A stretch of DNA of 20,493 bases from an uncultured Collinsella sp. (GTDB lineage: Bacteria > Actinomycetota > Coriobacteriia > Coriobacteriales > Coriobacteriaceae): contig CAKUGH010000026.1 in assembly GCA_934654605.1 (NCBI GenBank), positions 1-20,493 of the forward strand, given 5' to 3'. The notes under the pieces were generated by a model. That model worked only from the letters and a program-made list of their open reading frames with translations, made no database searches and was not told the origin of the DNA. This document shows positions 1 to 5,913 of the stretch, piece after piece; positions within the stretch are counted from its first letter, which is position 1; every line of letters begins with the position of its first letter. The position numbers were made by a program, and so were the translations under genes.

Positions 1-707
1 TCGGCGCCGATGGCGTCGAGGGTGATGGCGGCGACCTCGGGGCTTGTGCCCAAGAAGGTGCGGCCGTCTTCCTCAAAGGTCATGGTGGCAAAGACGGGGA
101 GGTCGGAGTTCTCGCGGCAGGCGAGGACCGCCGCCTTGATCTCGGCCAGGTCGGTCATGGTCTCGATAATAAAGAGGTCGACGCCCGCAGCGACGCCGGC
201 GCGTACCTCCTCGGCAAAGAGGTCGTAGGCCTCGTCAAAGCTGAGGGTGCCCAGGGGGCGCAGCAGCGCGCCGATAGGGCCGATGTCGCCGGCGACGTAG
301 CGGGCGCCGGCCTCGCGGGCGCAGGTGACGGCCGCGGCAAAGACATCGGCCACGGTGGCAGCGCTGTCGAGCTTGTGGGCGTTGGCGCCAAAGGTGTTGG
401 CGGTGATCACGTCACAGCCCGCCTCGACGTACTGGCGTTGGATATCGGTGATGACCTGGGGCTCCTCAAAGTTGAGGAGCTCGGGCAGAGCGCCGGCCTT
501 CATGCCAGCGGCCTGCAACATGGTGCCCATGCCGCCGTCAAACAACAGGTGCCCCGTGCCTTCGATGGCGGCACGCAGGCGATCGTCCTTGATGCGCAGG
601 TCGTCGATCGTGCGTGTCTTGTATTTGGCGCCGTTGCGACGTGCGGTATCAACAGGCGCCGCCAGTGCAGCGCCGTCAGAATCATGAGTGATAAGCGGAG
701 TAAACAT
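1..707 (-). CDS. metH: Methionine synthase, homocysteine-binding domain (partial, 3' end outside window)
   Basis: About 235 N-terminal residues are visible; the frame is open to the window edge. An unconserved stretch of about 50 residues precedes the homocysteine S-methyltransferase domain, which opens with LLFDGGMGTML and continues with NTFGAN, GDIGP and FIIETMTDL, typical of the zinc-dependent homocysteine-binding barrel of MetH. The enzyme moves a methyl group from methyl-tetrahydrofolate through cobalamin to homocysteine; whether the folate and cobalamin domains follow cannot be seen here. The start at 707 is chosen because AGGAG lies 8 bases upstream, overlapping the stop codon of the preceding gene. 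It is the last visible member of the metF / activation-domain / metH unit. It could instead be a shorter homocysteine methyltransferase, but the N-terminal motifs and the cobalamin-reactivation neighbour favour MetH. Confidence 0.88.
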   Translation of the reverse strand, partial: MFTPLITHDSDGAALAAPVDTARRNGAKYKTRTIDDLRIKDDRLRAAIEGTGHLLFDGGMGTMLQAAGMKAGALPELLNFEEPQVITDIQRQYVEAGCDVITANTFGANAHKLDSAATVADVFAAAVTCAREAGARYVAGDIGPIGALLRPLGTLSFDEAYDLFAEEVRAGVAAGVDLFIIETMTDLAEIKAAVLACRENSDLPVFATMTFEEDGRTFLGTSPEVAAITLDAIGA

Positions 708-716
708 CGGCGGCTC

Positions 717-1505
717 CTAATGGCTGGAATAGCAGGTGGTGTGGGCGGCGCGGAAACGGCAGTGTTCGCGCATGCGGCAGATATTACAGGTGGGGCGGGT
801 CTGGGCGTCGTGGACATCGCCGTCGAACAGGCCGATCACCGCAGTCACGCTCTTGGTGGGCATGAGCAGGCTGGTGGGTGTGACGGTGAGTCCAATGAGG
901 CGAGTGGCGTTGAGCGCATCGACGATTGAGCGCTGGGCCGAGAGCGGGCAGTCGCCGTAGCCGGGACTGAAGCGCCAGTTGCCGGCGAGCCCGTGTGCGG
1001 CAGCGTCCGCCTTGACCTGCTGGTCCATCTGCTCAACGGCGGCCTCAACATATGCCGAGCACGCGGCGTCGAGCACGGCGCCCTCCAGGGGCTGCTGGGC
1101 TCCGGTGGTCCGCAGACGGCGCTCGGCGGCCATGCCGAGGGTGCAGGCCATGAGCGCTGCCAAGCGGGCGTCCTTAAGATGACGATAGATATCGCGACCT
1201 CGCAGCTCAACATTGGTGCCAACCAAGCGAATGCAGGGCTCGCCCTGCTCGTCGACACCCGTGGCATCGACGGCAAAGACGCGACGTACACCGCGTGGCT
1301 CAATGTCTAGCTCCAGGCGCTCGACCACAAGCTCAATACGTCGTGACAGCTCGGGCTCAATCTGCTGGCCGCCGTAGCCCAGATACCGCAGCATCTCGGC
1401 GCGGTCGACGCGGGGGTGATGGGCAGCATCGACACGGTAAAGCGCCGGCGACGCAAGGTCGGCCGGCACTTCGACGTCGGTTGTATCGATGTGCGGTTTT
1501 TCCAT
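717..1505 (-). CDS. Stand-alone vitamin B12-dependent methionine synthase activation-domain protein
   Basis: A 262-residue protein matching the C-terminal reactivation domain of methionine synthase, which binds S-adenosylmethionine and takes part in reductive re-methylation of inactive cob(II)alamin. The diagnostic segment RFSPGYGDCPLSAQ is near residues 178-191, and SLLMPTKSVTAVIG follows at 212-225. The C-terminus carries a cysteine cluster (C240, C243, C249), as in other stand-alone versions from bacteria whose MetH lacks this domain. Its ATG overlaps the metF stop codon (TAATG), so translation is probably coupled, and it sits directly upstream of metH. This arrangement implies that the MetH here is a split enzyme reactivated in trans. 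The family assignment is firm; the electron donor is unknown. Confidence 0.88.
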   Translation of the reverse strand: MEKPHIDTTDVEVPADLASPALYRVDAAHHPRVDRAEMLRYLGYGGQQIEPELSRRIELVVERLELDIEPRGVRRVFAVDATGVDEQGEPCIRLVGTNVELRGRDIYRHLKDARLAALMACTLGMAAERRLRTTGAQQPLEGAVLDAACSAYVEAAVEQMDQQVKADAAAHGLAGNWRFSPGYGDCPLSAQRSIVDALNATRLIGLTVTPTSLLMPTKSVTAVIGLFDGDVHDAQTRPTCNICRMREHCRFRAAHTTCYSSH

Positions 1506-2377
1506 TACCCCAGGCGCTCCATAATGGTCGCGGCGATTGCAGGACGGTTCATAGTGTACAGGTGCAGGCCGTCGGCGCCGTGCTCCTTAAGGTCGCAAAG
1601 CTGGCGGGCGGCATAATCTACACCTGCCGCCTGCAGGCTCTCGGGGTCGTTCTCGTACTTGGCGAGGATCTTGATGACGGGGGAGGGCAGCGATGCGCCG
1701 CACATAAAGACCATGCGGCTGATCTGCGACTTTCCCATAAACGGCATGATGCCCGCGGTGATGGGCGCGGTGATGCCTGCCTTGTCGGCGAGCTCGCGGA
1801 AGCGGTAGAAGCACTCGTTATCAAAGAAGAGCTGTGTCACAAAGAAGCTCGCGCCGGCGTCCTGCTTTTGCTTGAGGTATTCGACCGAGAGGTTCAGATC
1901 CTCACAGGCAATATGGCCCTCGGGATAGGCTGCGGCGCCCACGCAAAAGCCGGCGTCGACGAGCTCGGGGATGAGGTCGCGAGCATAGGCGTAGTCCGAG
2001 GCGGGCTTGTCGTCCTCGGTCGCGCCGGCGGGCAGGTCGCCGCGCAGGGCCAGGATGTTTTCCACGCCGGCCGAGCGGTACTCGTCGATCTTGGCGGCGA
2101 TATCGGCATGCGTGCGGCCCACGCAGGTGAGGTGCGCCACAGAGGGCGTATCGAATTCGCTCGAAATCATATGCGCGATGGGGGCGGTGGTGGCACCGTT
2201 GCCCGAGCCACCAGCAGAGCAAGTGACCGAGACAAAGCTCGGCGAAAGCCTGCACAGGTTGCCCGCCACCTCGCGAGCCGTATCGAGGGTAAGCTCGCCC
2301 TTGGGCGGGAACATCTCAAACGAAACGGGCGTGGTGCCCTGGGATGCTGCCTGCTTAAAAACCTCGTCGACGCGCAT
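1505..2377 (-). CDS. metF: 5,10-methylenetetrahydrofolate reductase
   Basis: A 290-residue FAD-dependent reductase making 5-methyl-tetrahydrofolate, the methyl donor for MetH encoded downstream. Visible family motifs are FEMFPPKGE at 20-28 (E21 aligning with the catalytic glutamate), HLTCVG at 82-87, LRGD at 111-114, AAYPEGH at 149-155, TQLFFD at 181-186, GIMPF at 209-213 and YTMNR near 274-278. Length fits bacterial MetF (about 290-300). The frame is open further upstream to 2440, but the start at 2377 is preferred because AAAGGAGC lies a few bases upstream and the protein then begins as the family does. The stop overlaps the next start (TAATG). This is the first gene of the operon; its promoter must lie in the region shared with divergent glnA. 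Confidence 0.95.
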   Translation of the reverse strand: MRVDEVFKQAASQGTTPVSFEMFPPKGELTLDTAREVAGNLCRLSPSFVSVTCSAGGSGNGATTAPIAHMISSEFDTPSVAHLTCVGRTHADIAAKIDEYRSAGVENILALRGDLPAGATEDDKPASDYAYARDLIPELVDAGFCVGAAAYPEGHIACEDLNLSVEYLKQKQDAGASFFVTQLFFDNECFYRFRELADKAGITAPITAGIMPFMGKSQISRMVFMCGASLPSPVIKILAKYENDPESLQAAGVDYAARQLCDLKEHGADGLHLYTMNRPAIAATIMERLG

Positions 2378-2693
2378 ATCGTGCTCCTTTAGATATTTAG
2401 TGCGATGTGTTGTAAGGATTCTACAGCACCACTGTGCCACGGTGGAGTTTCACTCACTATTTGGGGGATACCAATCAAAGATGCTTTGCTATCGGCATTA
2501 CCTATAACGGGGTGTCTCATCTGGGACGAGACTATAGAAGCTGGTATCTAATACAAAATACCAGTCAATTTAGCCCCGTCCCAAATTAACTACCCTAAAA
2601 TCATGCGGGGAGGTCTGCAATTTATACAGTTCGTTGGCTGTTAAGGGTGGTAATAATCCTGCGATGCGGTAACCTCATTGATTGGTTTCGTGA

Positions 2694-2718
2694 CCGCAAC
2701 ATAACGGTAATGTTGCGG
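2694..2718. repeat. Perfect 9-bp inverted repeat upstream of glnA
   Basis: CCGCAACAT (2694-2702) and its exact reverse complement ATGTTGCGG (2710-2718) are separated by 7 bases, about 84 bases before the glnA start. The size and symmetry suit a dimeric regulator site, but it could equally form a hairpin in a long 5' leader. The regulator is unknown. Confidence 0.6.
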
Positions 2719-2761
2719 AAACACGGCGAGTCTAATCTAAGGCTCGTTCGTTAGTAATCAA

Positions 2762-2780
2762 CACCGCATCTCACGCGGTG
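2762..2780 (+). promoter_or_regulatory. glnA: Hairpin in the glnA leader next to the ribosome binding site
   Basis: CACCGC and GCGGTG form a perfect 6-bp stem with a 7-base loop. It ends 10 bases before the GGGAG ribosome binding site at 2791-2795. A stem in this place could affect translation initiation or mRNA stability. The structure is visible; the role is inferred. Confidence 0.5.
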
Positions 2781-2801
2781 CCGATACGAAGGGAGTTCCG
2801 T

Positions 2802-4889
2802 ATGGCCGAACTTACTGACCGCTTCGGGACCATGGTGTTCTCTGAGGAAGTCATGAAAGACTACCTCCCCAAGGACATTTGGAAACGCCTCGCTGCAACC
2901 CTCGAGGACGGTGAGCCGCTCGACCTGGATGTGGCCAACGCCGTCGCCCACGCCATGAAGGTCTGGGCCATCTCCAAGGGCGCCACGCACTACGCCCACT
3001 GGTTCCAGCCGCTCTCGGGCATCACTTCCGAGAAGCACGACAGCTTCCTGGAGCCCAACCATAACGGCACCGCCATTACCAAGTTTACGGGCAAGAACCT
3101 CATCCAGGGCGAGCCGGACGCCTCCAGCTTCCCCAACGGCGGTCTGCGTGCCACCTTCGAGGCCCGCGGCTACACCGCTTGGGATCCCACCAGCCCCGCC
3201 TTTATTAAGGACGAGGTCCTGTGCATCCCCACTGCCTTCTGCTCCTACACGGGCGAGGCCCTGGACAAGAAGACCCCGCTGCTGCGCTCCATGACCGCGC
3301 TCGATCGCGAGGCCAAGCGCGTCCTGGCCCTCTTTGGCAAGACCCCCAAGAAGGTCGTGCCTTCCGTCGGCGACGAGCAGGAGTACTTCCTGATCAAGAA
3401 GGACGCCTACCGTAAGCGCAAGGACCTGGTTATCACCGGCCGCACCCTCTTTGGCGCCAACCCCTGCAAGGGCCAGGAGCTCGAGGAGCACTACTTTGGC
3501 GCTATCCGCCCTACCGTCTCGGCTTATATGAAGGACCTGGACGAGGAGCTTTGGGCGCTCGGCATTCCCGCCAAGACCAAGCACAACGAGGTCGCTCCCT
3601 GCCAGCACGAGCTTGCGCCGGTCTATGAGGAGGTCAACGAGGCCATCGACCAGAACTTGGTCATGATGGAGAAGATGAAGCTCATCGCCTCCCGCCACGA
3701 CCTGGTCTGCCTGCTGCACGAGAAGCCTTTCGACGGCATCAACGGCTCCGGCAAGCACAACAACTGGTCCATCGGCACCGAGTCCGAGAACCTGCTCGAT
3801 CCGGGCGACACCCCGCTCGACAACCTGCAGTTCATCGTCTTCCTCACCGCGGTGATCGAGTCCGTCGATAACTATCAGGAGCTCCTGCGTGCTTCTGTCG
3901 CCTCGGCCGGCAACGACCACCGTCTGGGCGCCAACGAGGCTCCTCCGGCGATCGTCTCCATCTTCCTGGGCGACCAGCTCACCGAGGTTGTCGAGAAGAT
4001 CATCGACGGCAAGGCCTCCGTCCACGCCACCCACGGCGTGCTCGACCTGGGTGCCGATGCCCTGCCCAAGCTCATGCAGGACAACACCGACCGTAACCGC
4101 ACCTCTCCGTTCGCCTTTACCGGCAACAAGTTCGAGTTCCGCGCCTGCGGCTCCGAGCAGAACGTCTCCGACCCCAACATGGTTCTGGACGCTGCCGTTG
4201 CCAAGTCGCTCAAGGCTTTCGCCGACGCGCTCGAGGGTACGTCCGAGGACAAGTTCCAGGACGCCGCGCTCGAGTACTGCAAGAAGGTTCTGACCGACCA
4301 CCAGCGCATCCTCTTCTCCGGCGACGGCTACTCCGACGAATGGCCCATTGAGGCCGAGAAGCGCGGCCTTGCCAACAACAAGACCACCGCGGACGCTCTG
4401 CCCGCCTTTGTCTCCGAGAAGGCTCTTGCCCTGTTCGACGAGATGGGTGTTCTGACCAAGGCCGAGGCCCAGTGCCGCTACGACTGCAAGCTCGAGAAGT
4501 ACAACAAGCTCATGAACATCGAGGCTACCACGATGATTCGCGAGGCGCGTCGTACCTATCGTCCGGTCATCACCGCCTATGCCACCAAGGTCGCTAAGGG
4601 TCTCGAGGCCATTCGCGCCGCCGGTGCCGAGGCTGCCATGCAGTGCGAGCAGAACACGCTCAACAAGCTCTGCAACGGCATCACCACTATCAACGACTCC
4701 ATCAAGGCCCTCGACGCCGTGCATCAGAAGGCTGAGGCCCTCGACGGTCAGGAGCAGGCCAACGTGTACGCTCACGAGGTCGCTCCCGCCATGGCTACGC
4801 TGCGCGCCGCCGTGGATGCCATGGAGGAGATCGTGGCCGCCGACTACTGGCCGGTCCCGACCTACGACGACATCCTGTTCTACGTGTAG
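2802..4889 (+). CDS. glnA: Glutamine synthetase type III
   Basis: A 695-residue GSIII enzyme, the large dodecameric class of glutamine synthetase that condenses ammonia with glutamate using ATP. Length fits the class (about 700, against about 450 for GSI). The N-terminal [18 protein letters not shown] is characteristic of GSIII. Metal- and substrate-binding segments are GDEQEYFL near 190-197, [10 protein letters not shown] at 261-270, [12 protein letters not shown] at 312-323, and the GSIII signature [14 protein letters not shown] near 371-384. The start is supported by GGGAG at 2791-2795. Codons end strongly in C or G, suggesting high expression. The gene stands alone, followed by a strong terminator. 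The paired hairpins and palindrome upstream suggest nitrogen-responsive control, but the regulator is not in the window. Confidence 0.96.
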   Translation: MAELTDRFGTMVFSEEVMKDYLPKDIWKRLAATLEDGEPLDLDVANAVAHAMKVWAISKGATHYAHWFQPLSGITSEKHDSFLEPNHNGTAITKFTGKNLIQGEPDASSFPNGGLRATFEARGYTAWDPTSPAFIKDEVLCIPTAFCSYTGEALDKKTPLLRSMTALDREAKRVLALFGKTPKKVVPSVGDEQEYFLIKKDAYRKRKDLVITGRTLFGANPCKGQELEEHYFGAIRPTVSAYMKDLDEELWALGIPAKTKHNEVAPCQHELAPVYEEVNEAIDQNLVMMEKMKLIASRHDLVCLLHEKPFDGINGSGKHNNWSIGTESENLLDPGDTPLDNLQFIVFLTAVIESVDNYQELLRASVASAGNDHRLGANEAPPAIVSIFLGDQLTEVVEKIIDGKASVHATHGVLDLGADALPKLMQDNTDRNRTSPFAFTGNKFEFRACGSEQNVSDPNMVLDAAVAKSLKAFADALEGTSEDKFQDAALEYCKKVLTDHQRILFSGDGYSDEWPIEAEKRGLANNKTTADALPAFVSEKALALFDEMGVLTKAEAQCRYDCKLEKYNKLMNIEATTMIREARRTYRPVITAYATKVAKGLEAIRAAGAEAAMQCEQNTLNKLCNGITTINDSIKALDAVHQKAEALDGQEQANVYAHEVAPAMATLRAAVDAMEEIVAADYWPVPTYDDILFYV

Positions 4890-4920
4890 AGCGTAACTGA
4901 CATATCGTCACGGTATTGAG

Positions 4921-4955
4921 CCGGGGTCCGCATCGCGCGGGCCCCGGTTTTTGTT
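4921..4955 (+). terminator. Intrinsic terminator of glnA
   Basis: A GC-rich stem, with CCGGGG at 4921-4926 pairing with CCCCGG at 4942-4947 and inner pairs extending it, is followed directly by a run of T. It lies about 30 bases past the glnA stop codon. Confidence 0.9.
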
Positions 4956-5010
4956 TGCGACGGACGCTTTGGAGCCCGTTTTGCCACTGATTTACCTAGA
5001 TCATAAAGGG

Positions 5011-5234
5011 CAGTGGGCAAAAAATGCCAAATATGAGTACTGTCACAAGATATGTAGCATTAATTTTTGGCAAAATGCACAGTGTTACGCAACATATGTC
5101 CAAGTACTTGGCTGACAAACACCTGCAATTCTGCCGCCGTAGGGCGTTTTGACGTCTAAATCACCTTCTGAAGGCGTGAAATCGCTGTTACCAAAATGGT
5201 AACAGTACTCATATTTGCCATTTTTTGCCCACTG
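5011..5234. mobile_element. MITE-like element with 36-bp terminal inverted repeats
   Basis: The left end (5011-5046) and right end (5199-5234) are inverted copies matching at 34 of 36 positions. Both begin CAGTGGGCAAAAAATG and continue through AAATATGAGTACTGT. The 150-bp interior is AT-richer than the neighbouring genes and has no plausible gene. Length, long terminal repeats and lack of coding capacity fit a miniature inverted-repeat element or a large REP-type unit. I could not see a clean target-site duplication at the edges, so mobility is inferred rather than shown. The whole could also act as a long cruciform or RNA hairpin downstream of glnA. Confidence 0.6.
5185..5205. repeat. 21-bp palindrome inside the right end of the MITE-like element
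   Basis: CTGTTACCA and TGGTAACAG are perfect 9-bp arms around AAA. It overlaps the inner edge of the right terminal repeat, so that end alone can fold into a short hairpin. The left end lacks the matching arm. Confidence 0.65.
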
Positions 5235-5254
5235 GCCTTAGGAGGAGAGCACGA

Positions 5255-5355
5255 TCCGCACCCTGTCGGGTTCGAATCCCGGCTTATGGATAGCAAAAAG
5301 CCCGTCACCGCTTGAGTAACGGGCTTTTCATTTTGATTGGTGCCCCCAACGGGAT
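5255..5355. repeat. Direct repeat, copy A: tRNA-like T-arm + terminator + tRNA-Glu 3' end
   Basis: This 101-bp block is repeated at 5443-5543, offset by exactly 188 bp with no gaps. It holds a plus-strand tRNA T-arm-like sequence (CGGGTTCGAATCCCG at 5267-5281), a hairpin terminator, and at 5338-5355 an 18-base copy of the 3' end of the tRNA-Glu gene including the encoded CCA (minus strand). Most differences from copy B are in and around the terminator loop. It is a partial duplication, not a working tRNA: no matching acceptor or anticodon arm was found. Confidence 0.8.
5296..5328. terminator. Intrinsic terminator hairpin, copy A (orphan)
   Basis: AAAAGCCCGT (5296-5305) pairs perfectly with ACGGGCTTTT (5319-5328), giving a U-run in either orientation. 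No intact gene lies immediately before it; it is the duplicated counterpart of the tRNA-Glu terminator at 5484-5516. Confidence 0.75.
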
Positions 5356-5442
5356 GTCCGCGTGCGGCTGGCGCCGCCCGCTTCCGCTGCGTCGCTCCGC
5401 TCCTTGCGTGCTGCGCTGGAAAACGCTTCGCGTTTCCTCAGC
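5356..5442. other. Spacer between the two direct-repeat copies
   Basis: An 87-bp GC-rich stretch with short internal repeats of CGCTCCGCT/GCTGCG type and a hairpin from GGAAAACGC and GCGTTTCC near 5418-5437. I see no gene or promoter. It may be what remains of DNA inserted between two copies of the tRNA-Glu 3' end. Confidence 0.5.
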
Positions 5443-5543
5443 TCCGCACCCTGTCGGGTTCGAATCCCGGCATATGGATAGCAAAAAGCCCGCTACCGAA
5501 TTGGCAACGGGCTTTTCAATTCAAATGGTGCCCCCAACGGGAT
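5443..5543. repeat. Direct repeat, copy B, overlapping the 3' end of tRNA-Glu
   Basis: Second copy of the 101-bp block. Its final 18 bases (5526-5543) are the true 3' end of the tRNA-Glu gene, so this is the original and 5255-5355 the displaced copy, or both flank an old insertion. The T-arm-like sequence recurs at 5455-5469. Confidence 0.8.
5484..5516 (-). terminator. Intrinsic terminator of tRNA-Glu
   Basis: On the minus strand AAAAGCCCG (5516-5508) pairs with CGGGCTTTT (5492-5484) and the T-run continues to 5483. It starts 10 bases after the tRNA CCA end. Confidence 0.85.
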
Positions 5544-5602
5544 TCGAACCCGTGATATCCACCTTGAAAGGGTGGCGTCCTTGGCCGCTAGACGATGGGG
5601 AC
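5526..5602 (-). tRNA. tRNA-Glu (anticodon TTC)
   Basis: A complete 77-base tRNA gene with encoded CCA. The acceptor GTCCCCA (5602-5596) pairs with TGGGGGC. The anticodon arm reads CCACC-CTTTCAA-GGTGG, giving anticodon TTC. The T-arm is CGGGTTCGAATCCCG. The D-arm TCTAGCGGCCAAGGA closely resembles that of other bacterial tRNA-Glu. Besides translation, Glu-tRNA feeds tetrapyrrole synthesis in organisms using the C5 route. Its 3' end is duplicated about 188 bp away. Confidence 0.95.
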
Positions 5603-5612
5603 AGCGGGAAAG

Positions 5613-5618
5613 AGTATA
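5613..5618 (-). promoter_or_regulatory. -10 box of the tRNA-Glu promoter
   Basis: On the minus strand TATACT lies 10 bases before the mature tRNA 5' end, a good position for a -10 box. No good -35 box is seen at the normal spacing. Confidence 0.5.
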
Positions 5619-5717
5619 GCAGACTTTTTCGCCAGTTCGCATATCGATGACAAACTGGAAAACCACCACACAGGAGCCACCACACAGGAGCGGGGCATCT
5701 ATCCCGATCATCAAACA

Positions 5718-5772
5718 TCTCAATCTGTAACATCTGGACGGGAATATCGGCTCTTCCTGTTACAGATTGAGA
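5718..5772. repeat. 55-bp inverted-repeat unit 1
   Basis: TCTCAATCTGTAACA (5718-5732) and its exact reverse complement (5758-5772) flank a 25-base centre. A second unit of the same size follows at 5799-5853. It may be a dispersed intergenic repeat, a protein-binding pair or an RNA stem; nothing in the sequence decides between these. Confidence 0.75.
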
Positions 5773-5798
5773 CGGAAGGCGCATGCCTGGTCGAATAA

Positions 5799-5853
5799 TC
5801 TCAATCTGTAACACTAAGACGACTTTTAACGGTCTAGATGTTACAAATCGAGA
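5799..5853. repeat. 55-bp inverted-repeat unit 2
   Basis: The left arm TCTCAATCTGTAACA (5799-5813) is identical to that of unit 1. The right arm (5839-5853) differs from the perfect complement at two positions. The centre is again 25 bases and shares GACG and CGG at similar positions with unit 1, so the two units are probably homologous copies. Confidence 0.7.
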
Positions 5854-5876
5854 CAAACTAGCGGGGTAGGTCAAAA

Positions 5877-5909
5877 CCACCACAAAGGTGCCTGTCCCCT
5901 TTGTGGTGG
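5877..5909 (-). terminator. REP-like hairpin, probable terminator of the MurT-GatD unit
   Basis: CCACCACAAAGG and CCTTTGTGGTGG form a perfect 12-bp stem with a 9-base loop. Read on the minus strand it starts 4 bases past the murT-gatD stop codon and is followed by TTTT, so it can serve as an intrinsic terminator. On that strand GGGGACAGG spans the stem edge and loop. The same motif sits in a different hairpin at 13252-13284, suggesting a dispersed repeat family that has been recruited as a terminator. Confidence 0.7.
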
Positions 5910-5913
5910 GGTG

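Larger units (their letters stand above)
2378..2801. promoter_or_regulatory. Divergent metF / glnA control region with nested inverted repeats
   Basis: A 424-bp non-coding region between divergent genes. I see no convincing gene in it. It contains an outer inverted repeat TGGGACG (2522-2528) / CGTCCCA (2577-2583) enclosing a perfect inner repeat CTGGTAT (2541-2547) / ATACCAG (2558-2564). A competing short hairpin, GTCTC (2514-2518) / GAGAC (2528-2532), shares bases with the outer arm. Nearer glnA are two further inverted repeats, listed separately. Promoters for both genes must be here, but I could not choose convincing -10/-35 boxes. I see no known methionine, SAM or B12 riboswitch signature. 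Confidence 0.6.

Noticed and set aside
2643..2669. T-box riboswitch before glnA
   Set aside because: AGGGTGGTA resembles the start of the T-box core, but the following ACCGCG part, specifier stem and terminator are missing.
2751..4775. A 674-codon open frame antisense to glnA
   Set aside because: It is low in complexity (rich in leucine, valine, glycine and aspartate), as expected for the reverse frame of a strongly codon-biased gene. The glnA reading on the other strand is unambiguous.
5255..5290. Additional plus-strand tRNA genes at the T-arm-like sequences (also 5443-5478)
   Set aside because: No complementary acceptor strand, D-arm or anticodon arm lies at the proper distance; only the T-arm is recognisable.
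5718..5853. CRISPR array
   Set aside because: The 15-mers alternate in orientation, are shorter than normal CRISPR repeats, number only four, and no cas genes are near.
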